DNA of 34,793 nt from Capnocytophaga catalasegens (GCF_026005215.1 NZ_BPMA01000003.1:1-34793); one strand, 5' to 3'; positions 1 to 8,973 are shown, counted from the first letter of the stretch. Notes: generated by a model from the sequence alone, not told the origin. Made by a program: numbers and translations.

Positions 1-21
1 AGTGATTACGGATATACAATT
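1..21 (+). mobile_element. Terminal inverted repeat of an IS1595/ISXO2-like element (left copy)
   Basis: The first 21 bases are the exact reverse complement of 34595-34615, which is the end of the IS at the right edge of the window. If this is the same (3') end of the element, bases 3-5 are the transposase stop codon and the rest of the IS lies to the left of the window. It could also be the opposite terminal inverted repeat of another copy, because 21 bp is within the usual repeat length for this family. Identity stops at base 22. Confidence 0.7.
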
Positions 22-198
22 TCATTTTATTTTTATTTAAATTTATCTTTTCTATCTTATTTTGGGTACAAAAATAAAACATTTTTTTTTATTCTACAAA
101 TTTTTTTCCATTTTTTTTATTTATTTTTTTATTTATTAAATGATTAAATGATTAAATAATTAAAATATTAAATGATTGAGTAATTTTTTATTTTATTT

Positions 199-492
199 TT
201 ATATAAAAATATAAGTTTTCACATATCGGGGTTTTTATAAAGCATAAAAACTTATGTTTTTTATATTCGGGGTTATCCCGATTTACAAAAACTTAAGAAT
301 TTACCATTTTTAAATACTAATTTTAATCAAAAACCAAAGATTTTATATAATTTAAAAAATAAAAATAATTAAAACTCTTTGCATTTAGACTTTTTTAAAA
401 TAAAAATCAATTAAAAACCTTTGTATTTATATTTTTTATAAATAAAAAACACTTAAAAACAAAAGAATAAACTATATTTTTATCAAAAATAA
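199..492. repeat. Degenerate 42-bp tandem repeat array, about 7 units
   Basis: The region holds no gene but shows a 42-bp period. Units begin near 199, 241, 283, 325, 367, 409 and 451. Each starts with a variant of AATTAAAAACCTTTGTATTT followed by T- and A-runs; units 367 and 409 are the most alike. The two leftmost units share a GGGG tract at 41-bp offset (228-231 and 269-272) and contain a small hairpin (231-238 with 244-251). Forty-two base pairs equals four helical turns, so the A/T tracts are phased. The stretch 22-198 is only AT-rich sequence with short TTAAATGATT-like repeats. Confidence 0.6.
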
Positions 493-505
493 TATAAAAT
501 ATTTA

Positions 506-527
506 AGGGCGAAAAATATTTCGCCCT
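506..527 (-). terminator. Hairpin terminator after nhaC
   Basis: AGGGCGAAA (506-514) and TTTCGCCCT (519-527) form a perfect 9-bp stem with a 4-nt loop, 52 bp beyond the nhaC stop codon. The following tract on the minus strand is T-rich but interrupted. Confidence 0.65.
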
Positions 528-578
528 CACAAATAAATAAAAATAAATGTATTGATACTATTTTTTGCCCAAAATAAC

Positions 579-2039
579 TTATTTATTTTCGTCTTTAAGC
601 TGTCTTATTTTTATTTTGAATGCCACAAATATAAGAGTCATAAACGGGCTTATTATATTAAAAAACGCATACGGAAGGTAGCTCAATGTAGGAATACCAA
701 GCACTCCACTATTGTAAGCGGCACAAGTATTCCAAGGAACAAGTACTGAGGTTACTGTACCTGAGTCTTCTAAGGTTCTACTTAGGTTTTCGGGAGCAAG
801 TCCTTTGCTTTTATAGGCTTTTGAAAACATCTTACCCGGAATAACCAAAGACAAATATTGGTCAGAAGTAGTCATATTCAGCATAATACAGCTAACGGTG
901 GTACTTGCAAAAAGTCCAAACATAGATGAGAACAAATTAAGTAAAAAAGAAGTAATTCGCTCCAAAGCCCCGATAGCCTCCATTACACCTCCGAATGCCA
1001 TTGCACAGATAATTAACCAAATAGTAGATAACATTCCCTGCATACCCGACGAGGAGAAAAGCTCATTGAGTGTTGGGTTATCAGTAGGTATTTGTGTAGA
1101 GGTCGTTATGGTGTCAATTATTAGTTTATACAACGATTTGAAGTCCAAATAGGTTTTACTTGTTAGTTCTAACAAAAGATTTTGCTGAAAAATAAGTGCA
1201 AAAATAACTCCTAACAGCACTCCGCAGAAAAGCGCAACCAAAGGTTCTGCCTTTTTGTAAATCATTAGCAAAATTATAAACGGAGCAACAAAAACCCACG
1301 GAGTAACATTGAAACGTTCTTTTATAGAAAGCTCAATCGCTGAAGTATCTGATACACCTTGCGAAGAAATTGTAAAGCCAATAATCGAAAATAACACGAT
1401 TGTAATAATAATACTAGGAAGTGTCGTGTAGAGCATATAACGAATATGCGTAAAAACATCAGTTCCCGAAACGGCAGAGGCTAAATTGGTCGTATCACTC
1501 ATTGGTGAGAGTTTATCTCCGAAATATGCACCCGAAATAATTGCACCCCCAATAAGTCCTTCGTGTATTTGGAGTGTTTGACCTATTCCCACCAAAGCAA
1601 TTCCGATTGTTGCCGATGTTGTCCAGCTACTTCCTATGGCAATTGACACCATAGCACAAATAATAACGCAAGCCACCAAGAAAATTGACGGATTTAGAAT
1701 TTGTAATCCGTAATAAATCATCGAAGGAATAATACCACTAAGCAACCAAGTGCCAGAAAGTGCGCCAACGAGCAATAAAATAAGTATAGCACCACTGGTC
1801 GACTTGATATTATCGTATATTTCGTGTGTAATTTCCTTAATCGGTACGTTATTAAACCAACCTATAACTACTGCAAGGGCAGCCCCGAGCAAAAGTATAA
1901 ATTGGTTAGAACCACTTAGCGCTTGGTCGCCATAAACAAAGAAAACATTGTACCCCAATAGTCCTATAAGGAATATAATAGGTAATAATGCTTGGAATAA
2001 CGTTATCTTTTTTCTATTTGTCTGTATTTTTTCTTTCAT
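579..2039 (-). CDS. nhaC: NhaC family Na+/H+ antiporter
   Basis: This is an inner-membrane antiporter of 486 residues, expected to exchange protons for sodium. It is hydrophobic throughout with about 11-12 predicted membrane segments. The family signatures are clear: GSSWTTSATIG at residues 136-146 and AYFGDKLSPMSDTTNLA at 171-187. The length is typical of NhaC. The ATG at 2039 fits a TACATTTG -7 box at 2057-2064, giving a short leader. It stands alone, separated from the upstream ABC operon by a terminator (2171-2215). NhaC-family members can also exchange substrates such as malate/lactate (MleN), so the ion specificity is inferred from the family. Confidence 0.9.
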   Translation of the reverse strand: MKEKIQTNRKKITLFQALLPIIFLIGLLGYNVFFVYGDQALSGSNQFILLLGAALAVVIGWFNNVPIKEITHEIYDNIKSTSGAILILLLVGALSGTWLLSGIIPSMIYYGLQILNPSIFLVACVIICAMVSIAIGSSWTTSATIGIALVGIGQTLQIHEGLIGGAIISGAYFGDKLSPMSDTTNLASAVSGTDVFTHIRYMLYTTLPSIIITIVLFSIIGFTISSQGVSDTSAIELSIKERFNVTPWVFVAPFIILLMIYKKAEPLVALFCGVLLGVIFALIFQQNLLLELTSKTYLDFKSLYKLIIDTITTSTQIPTDNPTLNELFSSSGMQGMLSTIWLIICAMAFGGVMEAIGALERITSFLLNLFSSMFGLFASTTVSCIMLNMTTSDQYLSLVIPGKMFSKAYKSKGLAPENLSRTLEDSGTVTSVLVPWNTCAAYNSGVLGIPTLSYLPYAFFNIISPFMTLIFVAFKIKIRQLKDENK

Positions 2040-2056
2040 TTTCTACTAAATATTGG

Positions 2057-2064
2057 CAAATGTA
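2057..2064 (-). promoter_or_regulatory. -7 box for nhaC
   Basis: TACATTTG on the minus strand matches the Bacteroidota -7 consensus TAnnTTTG. The nearest TTTG upstream is 24 bp away, longer than the ideal spacer, so only the -7 element is well supported. Confidence 0.5.
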
Positions 2065-2170
2065 TAAATAAATTTTATCTTTTGTAATCAAATGTTATAT
2101 TTGTAACAAAATAATTAGACATGTTATATTTCCTTTCGGAAGTTTTCTTAGCTATTTTCTTAAAAAAAAA

Positions 2171-2215
2171 GGTCTTTCTGCCTTAGAATAAAACTATTTT
2201 ACAGACAAAAAGACC
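2171..2215 (-). terminator. Rho-independent terminator after the ABC permease
   Basis: On the minus strand GGTCTTT (2209-2215) pairs with AAAGACC (2171-2177); the stem extends by a further CTG/CAG with a bulge. A run of nine T follows directly (2162-2170). It lies 68 bp past the permease stop and separates that operon from nhaC. Confidence 0.75.
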
Positions 2216-2282
2216 AATATTAAAAACAAGAAAATTTTAAATTTTTAAAAACCAGATATTTTCTTATAAAAGAAACATATAA

Positions 2283-3575
2283 TTAGTAATTACTTTTGAG
2301 CCATTTGTAAAGGTCTTTATAACTTGGTTTCTTTCCGTACATCAATATCCCAATTCGATATATTTTAGAAGCAAACCATATAGTCAGAAAGAAAGTTGCA
2401 TACAAAATAGCTATCGAAAGTAGCATCTCTCCCCAAGAAACACCATACGGGACACGCATTGGCATCGTAATAGGCGAGGTAAAGGGAATGTATGAAAAAA
2501 TAACCGATACTGCCCCGTGTGGGTCTTCCATTGAGGTAAAAAATCCGACATAAATCGCTAGCATCAAGGGAAGTAATACCGGAAAAATGAATTGTTGCGT
2601 ATCGGTTTCGTTATCAACTGCCGCCCCGATAGCAGCATACAACGAGCTGTATAGCAAAAAACCTCCTATAAAGTACAGAAAAAAGGCGACGATAAGTTTT
2701 ATAATCGGAAATTTGAAGAACTCCAACAATATCTCGCTTACCATGCGTGTTGTTTCGGTTTCTAAATTGGGTACTTGCACTGGCGAAGAAGGACTAACCC
2801 CGAAAATACTTGTCAAGATAGTCATTAGTATTCCTCCGATAATGAGCCACATCAGTACTTGGGTTATTCCAACTAACGTAGTACCGAAAATCTTTCCGAG
2901 CATAAGGCGAAAAGGTTTCACCGAAGAGATAATTATCTCGATAATACGATTTGTTTTCTCCTCAATAACGCTCCGCATTATCATATTGCCATAAATTATA
3001 ATAAACATCATAAGCAAATACCCAGCGGCTGCCCCAAAAATATACTTAATAAGGCTCGAAATCTTAGAAGTTCGCTCTCCTGAGTAGGTTTGTAGCTGAA
3101 TATCAACCTTGGGCTTGGCTTTTTTGATATAATCAAGGGAAATATTCTCTTTTTGTAATTCTCTGTAGAAAATAGTTTGTTCCAAAGCTTGGGTAAGTCC
3201 GTTTATCAGGGACGGACTTGGAGAATCTTCCGAGAAAAATTCAATAGTTTGACCCAACGAATCGGTCGTTTTCGGAATGTACAAAAGCCCGTACACTCCC
3301 GAGCTTAGCGCCTCTTTGCGAGTAGGCTCTATTTCTTTCCCCGTTATATAATTATAATGGTATGAAGGCGTATTTTTAAACGTTTCGACAAACAATCCGC
3401 TGTTGTCAAGAATAGTAATGGTGCGCTTCGTATCATTATTCAAGCTGGTAAGGTATCCGATAAGCACCGAAAGGGCAATAATAGCCAGCGGACTTACGAA
3501 AGTCATCACAATAAACGAGCGATTGCGGATTTTGGTCAAATATTCTCGTTGAACGATTAGCCAAAGTTGTTTCAT
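2283..3575 (-). CDS. ABC transporter permease (ABC-2 type, NatB-like)
   Basis: This is the membrane subunit of an exporter, 430 residues. It has an N-terminal membrane segment at about 22-45 (starting MKQLWLIVQREYLTKIRNRS, typical of the ABC2_membrane_3 / NatB family), a large extracytoplasmic domain at about 46-185, and five or six membrane helices from about 185 to 415. It lies 9 bp downstream of the ATPase gene at 3585-4529 and is surely co-transcribed with it. NatAB-type exporters move sodium in Bacillus, but many relatives have other substrates, so the substrate here is unknown. The position next to nhaC makes an ion-homeostasis role possible but does not show it. Confidence 0.85.
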   Translation of the reverse strand: MKQLWLIVQREYLTKIRNRSFIVMTFVSPLAIIALSVLIGYLTSLNNDTKRTITILDNSGLFVETFKNTPSYHYNYITGKEIEPTRKEALSSGVYGLLYIPKTTDSLGQTIEFFSEDSPSPSLINGLTQALEQTIFYRELQKENISLDYIKKAKPKVDIQLQTYSGERTSKISSLIKYIFGAAAGYLLMMFIIIYGNMIMRSVIEEKTNRIIEIIISSVKPFRLMLGKIFGTTLVGITQVLMWLIIGGILMTILTSIFGVSPSSPVQVPNLETETTRMVSEILLEFFKFPIIKLIVAFFLYFIGGFLLYSSLYAAIGAAVDNETDTQQFIFPVLLPLMLAIYVGFFTSMEDPHGAVSVIFSYIPFTSPITMPMRVPYGVSWGEMLLSIAILYATFFLTIWFASKIYRIGILMYGKKPSYKDLYKWLKSNY

Positions 3576-3584
3576 TGGTCAAAA

Positions 3585-4529
3585 TTATAAATTTGTTGGG
3601 TATTTACTTTGTTTCACAGCCTGAATAAAAATATCATTTGCCGTAGGAATTACTTCCGTGAAGTGCGTTATCTCCCCCTTTCCTGCCAAATAATGTAACA
3701 ATGCATTGGGAGATTTATCTTCTATCTGATGTATGAGTAACTTGGTTTCATTGCGAATTGATTTGAAATCGGCTTCGGATATTTGGAATTTTTCAGCAAG
3801 TTCTTGACGTACTCCCTGTGGATTTTCGCAAAGAATGCCTACCTCGTACGTATGGGTTTTGAATTGTCGCTTAATATCGACAAGTTTTCCGTCCAAAATC
3901 TTCCGTGATTGGTCAATTAAGGCAATATGGTCGCACATTTCCTCGACAGACTCCATTCGATGGGTCGAAAAAATAATGGTCGCCCCTTGTTCTCTCAGAT
4001 ATAATACTTGTTCTTTGATTACTTCCGCATTGATGGGGTCAAGTCCACTGAATATTTCATCGAAAATCAGCAATTTTGGCTCGTGTAATACTGTTACTAC
4101 AAACTGAACCTTCTGTGCCATACCCTTAGAGAGTTCTTGTATCTTCTTATTCTTCCAGTGGGAAATCTCTAAGCGTTCAAACCAGAAGTCGAGCTTTTGT
4201 TTTGCCTGCGATTTGCTAAGACCTTTGAGCTGCGCCAAATATAAGACCTGCTCCCCAACTTTCATACTCTTATACAACCCGCGTTCTTCGGGCAAATAGC
4301 CAATCCGACCAATATGCTCCGAGTTCAGTGGCTCATTATCAAACCAAATACGCCCACCATCGGGGTATAGTATCTGATTTAGTATCCGAATAAAGGTCGT
4401 TTTGCCCGCTCCATTAGGTCCTAACAATCCGAAAATACTCCCCTTCTCAATAGAAAGCGAAATATCGGTCAATGCCACCTGATTTCCGTAAGTTTTCGTA
4501 ATATTTTCAGCAACCAAAAGGTTATTCAT
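3585..4529 (-). CDS. ABC transporter ATP-binding protein (NatA-like)
   Basis: This is the cytoplasmic ATPase of the exporter, 314 residues, and the first gene of the two-gene operon. The Walker A motif GLLGPNGAGKTT lies at about 34-45, the signature LSKGMAQKVQ near 138 and Walker B LLIFDEIFSGLDP near 153-165, followed by the switch histidine in STHRM. The last 90 residues form a DUF4162-like extension common in NatA/CcmA-type ATPases. A good promoter (TTG-N19-TATTTTTG) sits just upstream at 4551-4580. Confidence 0.9.
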   Translation of the reverse strand: MNNLLVAENITKTYGNQVALTDISLSIEKGSIFGLLGPNGAGKTTFIRILNQILYPDGGRIWFDNEPLNSEHIGRIGYLPEERGLYKSMKVGEQVLYLAQLKGLSKSQAKQKLDFWFERLEISHWKNKKIQELSKGMAQKVQFVVTVLHEPKLLIFDEIFSGLDPINAEVIKEQVLYLREQGATIIFSTHRMESVEEMCDHIALIDQSRKILDGKLVDIKRQFKTHTYEVGILCENPQGVRQELAEKFQISEADFKSIRNETKLLIHQIEDKSPNALLHYLAGKGEITHFTEVIPTANDIFIQAVKQSKYPTNL

Positions 4530-4550
4530 TTCTTTCTTTTTTTAAAAAGG

Positions 4551-4580
4551 CAAAAATACTACTTTTTTCTTCAATCACAA
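4551..4580 (-). promoter_or_regulatory. Promoter of the ABC exporter operon
   Basis: On the minus strand a TTG (4578-4580) is followed by 19 bp and then TATTTTTG (4551-4558). This fits the -33/-7 consensus with ideal spacing, 21 bp ahead of the ATG at 4529. Confidence 0.65.
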
Positions 4581-4730
4581 GATTATCATACAAAAAATAT
4601 CCATTCTGAATTATTTTTTTTCGATATAATTTAATTTTATAGCTCCTAAAAATCGTTTCAAGAAATCCGAATAAATATATTTGTTCAAAACTTTATTGAA
4701 ATAAATAGCTATCATATCATCTTTTTTTCA

Positions 4731-4738
4731 TACTTTTG
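4731..4738 (+). promoter_or_regulatory. -7 box for ybaB/parAB
   Basis: TACTTTTG matches TAnnTTTG 17 bp before the ybaB ATG. No clear -33 element is seen at the expected spacing. It is divergent from the ABC operon promoter. Confidence 0.5.
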
Positions 4739-4755
4739 CCCGAAAAGATTACACT

Positions 4756-5064
4756 ATGGATTTGATGGGAATGATGGGAAAACTACAAGAAGCCCAGAAA
4801 AAAATTGAAGAAACCAAAACCCGATTAGACACCATTTATATTGACGAAAATGCGGTCAATGGCGCAATTAAAGTATCTGTTACTGCCAATCGAGAAGTAA
4901 AATCAATCGAAATTGCACAAGAATTACTCCAAGATAAAGAACAATTAGAAGATTATCTAATACTTACACTGAACAAAGCCCTCGAAAAAGCAGCGCAAAT
5001 AAGCGAGCAAGAACTTGCGGCCGCAGCCAAAGCAGGAATGCCATCTATTCCTGGCTTATTTTAG
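4756..5064 (+). CDS. ybaB: YbaB/EbfC family nucleoid-associated protein
   Basis: The 102-residue protein matches the YbaB/EbfC family in size and pattern. It has an N-terminal helix with the [14 protein letters not shown]-type start, a central strand region with [19 protein letters not shown], and a C-terminal helix rich in Ala and Glu ending in PSIPGLF. Family members are dimeric DNA-binding proteins associated with the nucleoid. It is 55 bp upstream of parA, so it may share a transcript with the chromosome segregation genes. Confidence 0.88.
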   Translation: MDLMGMMGKLQEAQKKIEETKTRLDTIYIDENAVNGAIKVSVTANREVKSIEIAQELLQDKEQLEDYLILTLNKALEKAAQISEQELAAAAKAGMPSIPGLF

Positions 5065-5119
5065 ATACATTTTCAGATTTTTAATTCTATATTAAAATAA
5101 ACAAATTTAGTAAAAGATT

Positions 5120-5884
5120 ATGGGAAAAATAATTGCTGTTGCAAATCAGAAAGGAGGCGTGGGAAAAACAACCACTTCTATCAATTTATCGGCTTCCTTG
5201 GGAGTTTTAGAAAAAAAAGTACTCCTGATAGATGCTGACCCTCAGGCAAATGCTTCATCAGGATTAGGAATTGATATCGAACAAGTTACGCAAGGAACTT
5301 ATGAGCTTTTAGAACATTCCATCGCTGTGGAAGAAGCCATCATTAAAACCAATTCACCCAACTTAGATTTAATTCCAGCTCACATTGATTTGGTTGCTAT
5401 CGAAATCGAACTGGTCGATAAACCACGCAGAGAATATATGCTTAAACAAGCCTTAGCTTCTATCAAAGACAAATACGATTATATAATTATCGATTGTGCG
5501 CCATCTCTCGGATTGCTAACTTTGAATGCGCTAACAGCCGCCAATTCTGTTATTATTCCTATTCAGTGCGAATATTTTGCGTTGGAAGGTTTAGGAAAAT
5601 TACTCAACACGATTAAAAGCGTACAGAAAATTCACAATCCAAATTTGGACATAGAAGGTCTGCTTTTGACAATGTACGACTCGCGTTTGAGACTTTCTAA
5701 TCAGGTAGTAGAAGAAGTACAAAAACATTTTAGTGAGATGGTTTTTGAAACTATCGTACAGAGAAATATTCGTTTGAGTGAAGCTCCAAGTTTTGGAGAA
5801 ACTATCATCAATTATGACGCAACAAGCAAAGGAGCTACCAATTACATCAATTTGGCACACGAAATTATAAAAAAGAATAGTTAG
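5120..5884 (+). CDS. parA: Chromosome partitioning ATPase ParA (Soj)
   Basis: The 254-residue protein is a ParA/Soj ATPase that binds DNA non-specifically and moves ParB-bound origins. The deviant Walker A motif KGGVGKTT lies at 11-18, the switch segment DADPQANASSGLG near 40-52 and the Walker B region DYIIIDCAPSLG near 117-128. There is no N-terminal helix-turn-helix, as expected for the chromosomal (short) ParA type. It precedes parB by 4 bp, which indicates coupled expression. No palindromic parS-like site was found in the window by eye. Confidence 0.95.
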   Translation: MGKIIAVANQKGGVGKTTTSINLSASLGVLEKKVLLIDADPQANASSGLGIDIEQVTQGTYELLEHSIAVEEAIIKTNSPNLDLIPAHIDLVAIEIELVDKPRREYMLKQALASIKDKYDYIIIDCAPSLGLLTLNALTAANSVIIPIQCEYFALEGLGKLLNTIKSVQKIHNPNLDIEGLLLTMYDSRLRLSNQVVEEVQKHFSEMVFETIVQRNIRLSEAPSFGETIINYDATSKGATNYINLAHEIIKKNS

Positions 5885-5888
5885 TAGA

Positions 5889-6794
5889 ATGGCAAAAATA
5901 GACAAAGGACAGCGATTAGGGAGAGGACTTTCGGCTTTACTCAAAGACCCTGAAAATGATATTAAAACAATTACTGATAAAAATGCAGATAAAGTTGTAG
6001 GGCATATTGTAGAATTGGATTTAGAGTCTATTGAAGTAAATCCGAATCAACCACGAACTGTTTTTAATGAAGAAGCACTACAAGAATTAGCAACATCTAT
6101 TCGTGAGTTGGGTGTGATTCAGCCTATTACAGTTCGGAAAATGGATTTTAATAAGTATCAGCTTGTTTCGGGAGAAAGACGTTTTCGAGCATCAAAAATA
6201 CTCGGATTAGAAACGATTCCAGCCTATATCCGTATCGCCAATGACGAGGAATCTCTAATGATGGCTTTGGTTGAAAATATTCAACGACAAGACTTAGACC
6301 CTATTGAAGTGGCTCTTTCATATCAGCGAATGATTGACGAAATAAATCTCACACAAGAACAAATGAGTGAGCGTGTTGGTAAAAAACGCTCCACTATAAC
6401 TAATTACTTACGATTGTTAAAGTTAGACCCTATCATACAGACAGGTATCCGAGACGGGTTTATCAGTATGGGACACGGAAGAGCCATCATCAATATTGAA
6501 GATACTGAACAACAAATTGATATTTACAACAAAATTATTGCTCAAAATCTGTCTGTTCGTGATACAGAAGCACTTGTACAAGCGCTTAAAAATCCGAAAG
6601 AAAAAACTATTGTTTTGCCTAAAAAAATAGATATTCCTAATTTTGTAAAAGAAAGTGTAGAACATTTCCGACATTTTTTTAATGCCGATGTAACTATCAA
6701 AATAAGTAAAAATGGAAAAGGAAAATTGGAAATTCCCTTTAAATCGGAAGCAGATTTCAAACGTATTCAAAAATTATTAAAAAGTGAATCATAA
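5889..6794 (+). CDS. parB: Chromosome partitioning protein ParB
   Basis: The 301-residue protein has the ParB layout. An N-terminal RLGRGLSALL motif is the usual ParA-contacting segment. The ParB/Srx CTPase domain covers about 45-135, with the GERRFRAS box and ENIQRQDLDPIE. A helix-turn-helix with LTQEQMSERVGKKRSTITN lies near 158-176, and the C-terminal dimerisation region follows. It ends within the start of the next gene, overlapping it by 11 bp. Confidence 0.95.
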   Translation: MAKIDKGQRLGRGLSALLKDPENDIKTITDKNADKVVGHIVELDLESIEVNPNQPRTVFNEEALQELATSIRELGVIQPITVRKMDFNKYQLVSGERRFRASKILGLETIPAYIRIANDEESLMMALVENIQRQDLDPIEVALSYQRMIDEINLTQEQMSERVGKKRSTITNYLRLLKLDPIIQTGIRDGFISMGHGRAIINIEDTEQQIDIYNKIIAQNLSVRDTEALVQALKNPKEKTIVLPKKIDIPNFVKESVEHFRHFFNADVTIKISKNGKGKLEIPFKSEADFKRIQKLLKSES

Positions 6795-7389
6795 TATAAT
6801 ATTCATAGTATTTTTTTGGGGGGTTAGCTGGCAATTGATTGCTCAGCAAGATAGCTTACAAAGTACTCCAATTGATACAATGAAAGTTCGTAATATGATT
6901 GTTGAAACCAAAGAAATTAGGAAAATAACGTGGAATACTGATCCGCTTTCTCCTTCAAAAGCTGCTTTTTATTCGGCCATTTTCCCAGGTTTAGGGCAAA
7001 TTTACAACAAAAGTTATTGGAAAGTACCTATTGTTTGGGGAGCTATCGGAACGGGAATTTATTTCTATCAGCGAAATGATAAGCAATATGAAAGATATCG
7101 TACTGCCTATAAAAGACGTTTAGATGGTTTTACTGATGATGAATTTTATGAAAATCCTCGTCTGAGTGATGAAGGATTGCGTAGAGCTCAAAAATTTTAT
7201 CAACGAAACAAAGAAATTTCTCTTTTGGTAACAATTGGATTGTATGCTTTAAATATTATTGAAGCTAATGTAGATGCTCATCTTAAACAATTCAACGTTG
7301 ATGAAAATTTAACCATAGAACCTTTTATGGATTTTAATGATTTACACAAAGAACCTCGTTATGGATTAAGTTTGAATTTTAAGTTTTAA
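6784..7389 (+). CDS. DUF5683 domain protein with signal peptide
   Basis: The 201-residue protein starts at a GTG inside the 3' end of parB (11 bp overlap). That start gives a plausible hydrophobic signal peptide up to WQLIAQQ. The body has the DUF5683 core: PSKAAFYSAIFPGLGQIYN at about 58-76, a membrane segment near 80-95 and an NIIEANVDAHLKQF segment near 158-171. Its function is unknown. In many Flavobacteriaceae this family follows parA-parB and is followed by dapB and lepB; here those genes are absent and an alkaline phosphatase comes next. Confidence 0.85.
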   Translation: MNHNIIFIVFFWGVSWQLIAQQDSLQSTPIDTMKVRNMIVETKEIRKITWNTDPLSPSKAAFYSAIFPGLGQIYNKSYWKVPIVWGAIGTGIYFYQRNDKQYERYRTAYKRRLDGFTDDEFYENPRLSDEGLRRAQKFYQRNKEISLLVTIGLYALNIIEANVDAHLKQFNVDENLTIEPFMDFNDLHKEPRYGLSLNFKF

Positions 7390-7427
7390 TTTTTCGAAAA
7401 CTACATCTAATATAAATTAATTACCAA

Positions 7428-8831
7428 ATGAAAAGAAGACAGTTTTTACGCAATTCGGCAATGGCTGGTTTCGGTTCGATTCTTGTACCATCTTTTGCCC
7501 AGGCTGAAATCCTTGAAGAATTCAAAGGAAAATCAACCAAAAACATCATTTACATGGTTAGCGATGGAATGAGTGCTGGTACACTCGTAATGGCTGATTT
7601 ATATTCCAAACGTATTTTGGGAAAACCTTCTAATTGGATAAATTTATACCAGCAAAACTTAGTTACCAAAGCTTATATGGATATGCAGTCTCTCAGTTCT
7701 ATTGTAACAGATTCAGCAGCAGCAAGTTCCTCGTGGGGTGGAGGGCATCGTATTCCTAATGGGCGATTAAATGTAGGAGCCAATGGTGAAGAATATACTC
7801 CTATTCTTCAAAAATTTAAAAAGGCAGGAAAAAAAGTAGGCTGTGTAACTACTGTTATGATTACACACGCTACTCCAGCAGGTTTTTGTGTGAATAGTAA
7901 TGCCCGAAATGCTCAATCGGAAATCGCTGAAAAATATTTACAATTACGATTTGATGTAATGATGGGTGGGGGTAATACCTATTTTGATCAAAATCATCGA
8001 AAAGATAAAAAAGATTTATACAAAGATTTTGTAAATAATGGGTTTTCAGTAGTTCGTAACAAAACTGAAATGCAAAATGCTCCTAAAAATAAACCTCTTT
8101 TGGGAGTTTTTGATGAGGAAGGCTTACCATATTCTCTTGATTTTAAAACTGATACCAATTTGCATAATAAGCCTACGTTAGCTGAAATGACAGCCAAAGC
8201 CATTGAACAAATGAAAGACCATAAAAATGGTTTCGTTCTCCAAGTAGAAGGAGGAAAAGTAGATTGGGCAGCCCACGCCAATGACATAGGTGCCTTATTA
8301 TTTGACCAATTAGCTTTTGATGAAGCTGTAGGGGTTGCTATTGATTTTGCTAAAAAAGACAAAAATACACTTGTGGTTATTACCACAGATCATGGCAATG
8401 CTAATCCAGGTTTAATTTACGGAAAAAATTGTAATCAAAATTTTGATAATTTGCAAAATTTCAAACATACTAATGATTGGGTTTTACAAAATATTCTGCC
8501 TGATAGCTCTACTTCTTTTATTAAAGAATTTGTAGCTGAAAATCTTGGTAATTTGAAACTTACTAACCAACAATCCCAAGAGATTCAGTCTTACTACTCA
8601 GGAGCTGTCAAAGAAGATGGATTATACAATTACAAACATTTACCTTATAGACTCTTAGCCGAAATACAAAAAGAACATACCTCAGTTGGATGGATAAGTA
8701 TGGACCATTCTTCTGACTATGTAGAACTTGCAATGTTTGGACCTGGAAGTGAAAAACTATCTCCTTTTATCAACAACTACGAAATGCACAACTTTTTACT
8801 AAAAGCAGCTGGTGTAAATATGTTAGCTTGA
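7428..8831 (+). CDS. Alkaline phosphatase, exported with a twin-arginine type signal
   Basis: The 467-residue protein belongs to the PhoA-type alkaline phosphatase family, metal-dependent phosphomonoesterases. The first metal-binding Asp is in IYMVSDGMSAG (D46) and the nucleophile Ser is in VTDSAAASSSW near residue 90. The metal ligands EGGKVDWAAHAND, VITTDHGNANP and MDHSSDYVELAMFGPG follow in the usual order. The N-terminus MKRRQFLRNSAMAGFG has an RRxFLR twin-arginine motif and a weak hydrophobic stretch ending near FAQAEI, suggesting folded export by Tat; tatC is encoded at 11565-12377. It lies 38 bp after DUF5683 and ends at a terminator. Confidence 0.9.
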   Translation: MKRRQFLRNSAMAGFGSILVPSFAQAEILEEFKGKSTKNIIYMVSDGMSAGTLVMADLYSKRILGKPSNWINLYQQNLVTKAYMDMQSLSSIVTDSAAASSSWGGGHRIPNGRLNVGANGEEYTPILQKFKKAGKKVGCVTTVMITHATPAGFCVNSNARNAQSEIAEKYLQLRFDVMMGGGNTYFDQNHRKDKKDLYKDFVNNGFSVVRNKTEMQNAPKNKPLLGVFDEEGLPYSLDFKTDTNLHNKPTLAEMTAKAIEQMKDHKNGFVLQVEGGKVDWAAHANDIGALLFDQLAFDEAVGVAIDFAKKDKNTLVVITTDHGNANPGLIYGKNCNQNFDNLQNFKHTNDWVLQNILPDSSTSFIKEFVAENLGNLKLTNQQSQEIQSYYSGAVKEDGLYNYKHLPYRLLAEIQKEHTSVGWISMDHSSDYVELAMFGPGSEKLSPFINNYEMHNFLLKAAGVNMLA

Positions 8832-8855
8832 AAAATTAGAAAAATGTGATAATAT

Positions 8856-8876
8856 AAAGCCCTTTATAAGGGCTTT
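8856..8876 (+). terminator. Terminator after alkaline phosphatase
   Basis: AAAGCCCTT (8856-8864) and AAGGGCTTT (8868-8876) form a 9-bp stem with a 3-nt loop, 24 bp after the stop codon, followed by a short T/A-rich tail. Confidence 0.75.
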
Positions 8877-8965
8877 TCATATTATTATAATAAATACGAC
8901 GTTTGACTGAGTGCATCGGTTTTTTTATATTTTGAAGAAATTAAATATAAAACAAAAGTTTTTTA

Positions 8966-8973
8966 TATCTTTG
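8966..8973 (+). promoter_or_regulatory. -7 box for the LptF/LptG permease
   Basis: TATCTTTG is an exact TAnnTTTG match. The ATG is at 9046, so the leader would be about 70 nt. A TTTG at 8931-8934 is too far upstream to be an ideal -33 element. Confidence 0.5.

Noticed and set aside
122-180. Short TTAAATGATT repeats as a CRISPR-like array
   Set aside because: Units are below 12 bp with no spacers of constant length; simple AT-rich repetition.
552-749. Plus-strand open frame of 65 codons at the end of nhaC
   Set aside because: It lies mostly antisense to nhaC, has low-complexity composition and no protein family; a shadow frame.
7994-8386. 130-codon minus-strand frame inside the alkaline phosphatase gene
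   Set aside because: It is antisense to conserved active-site codons and has no recognisable protein.
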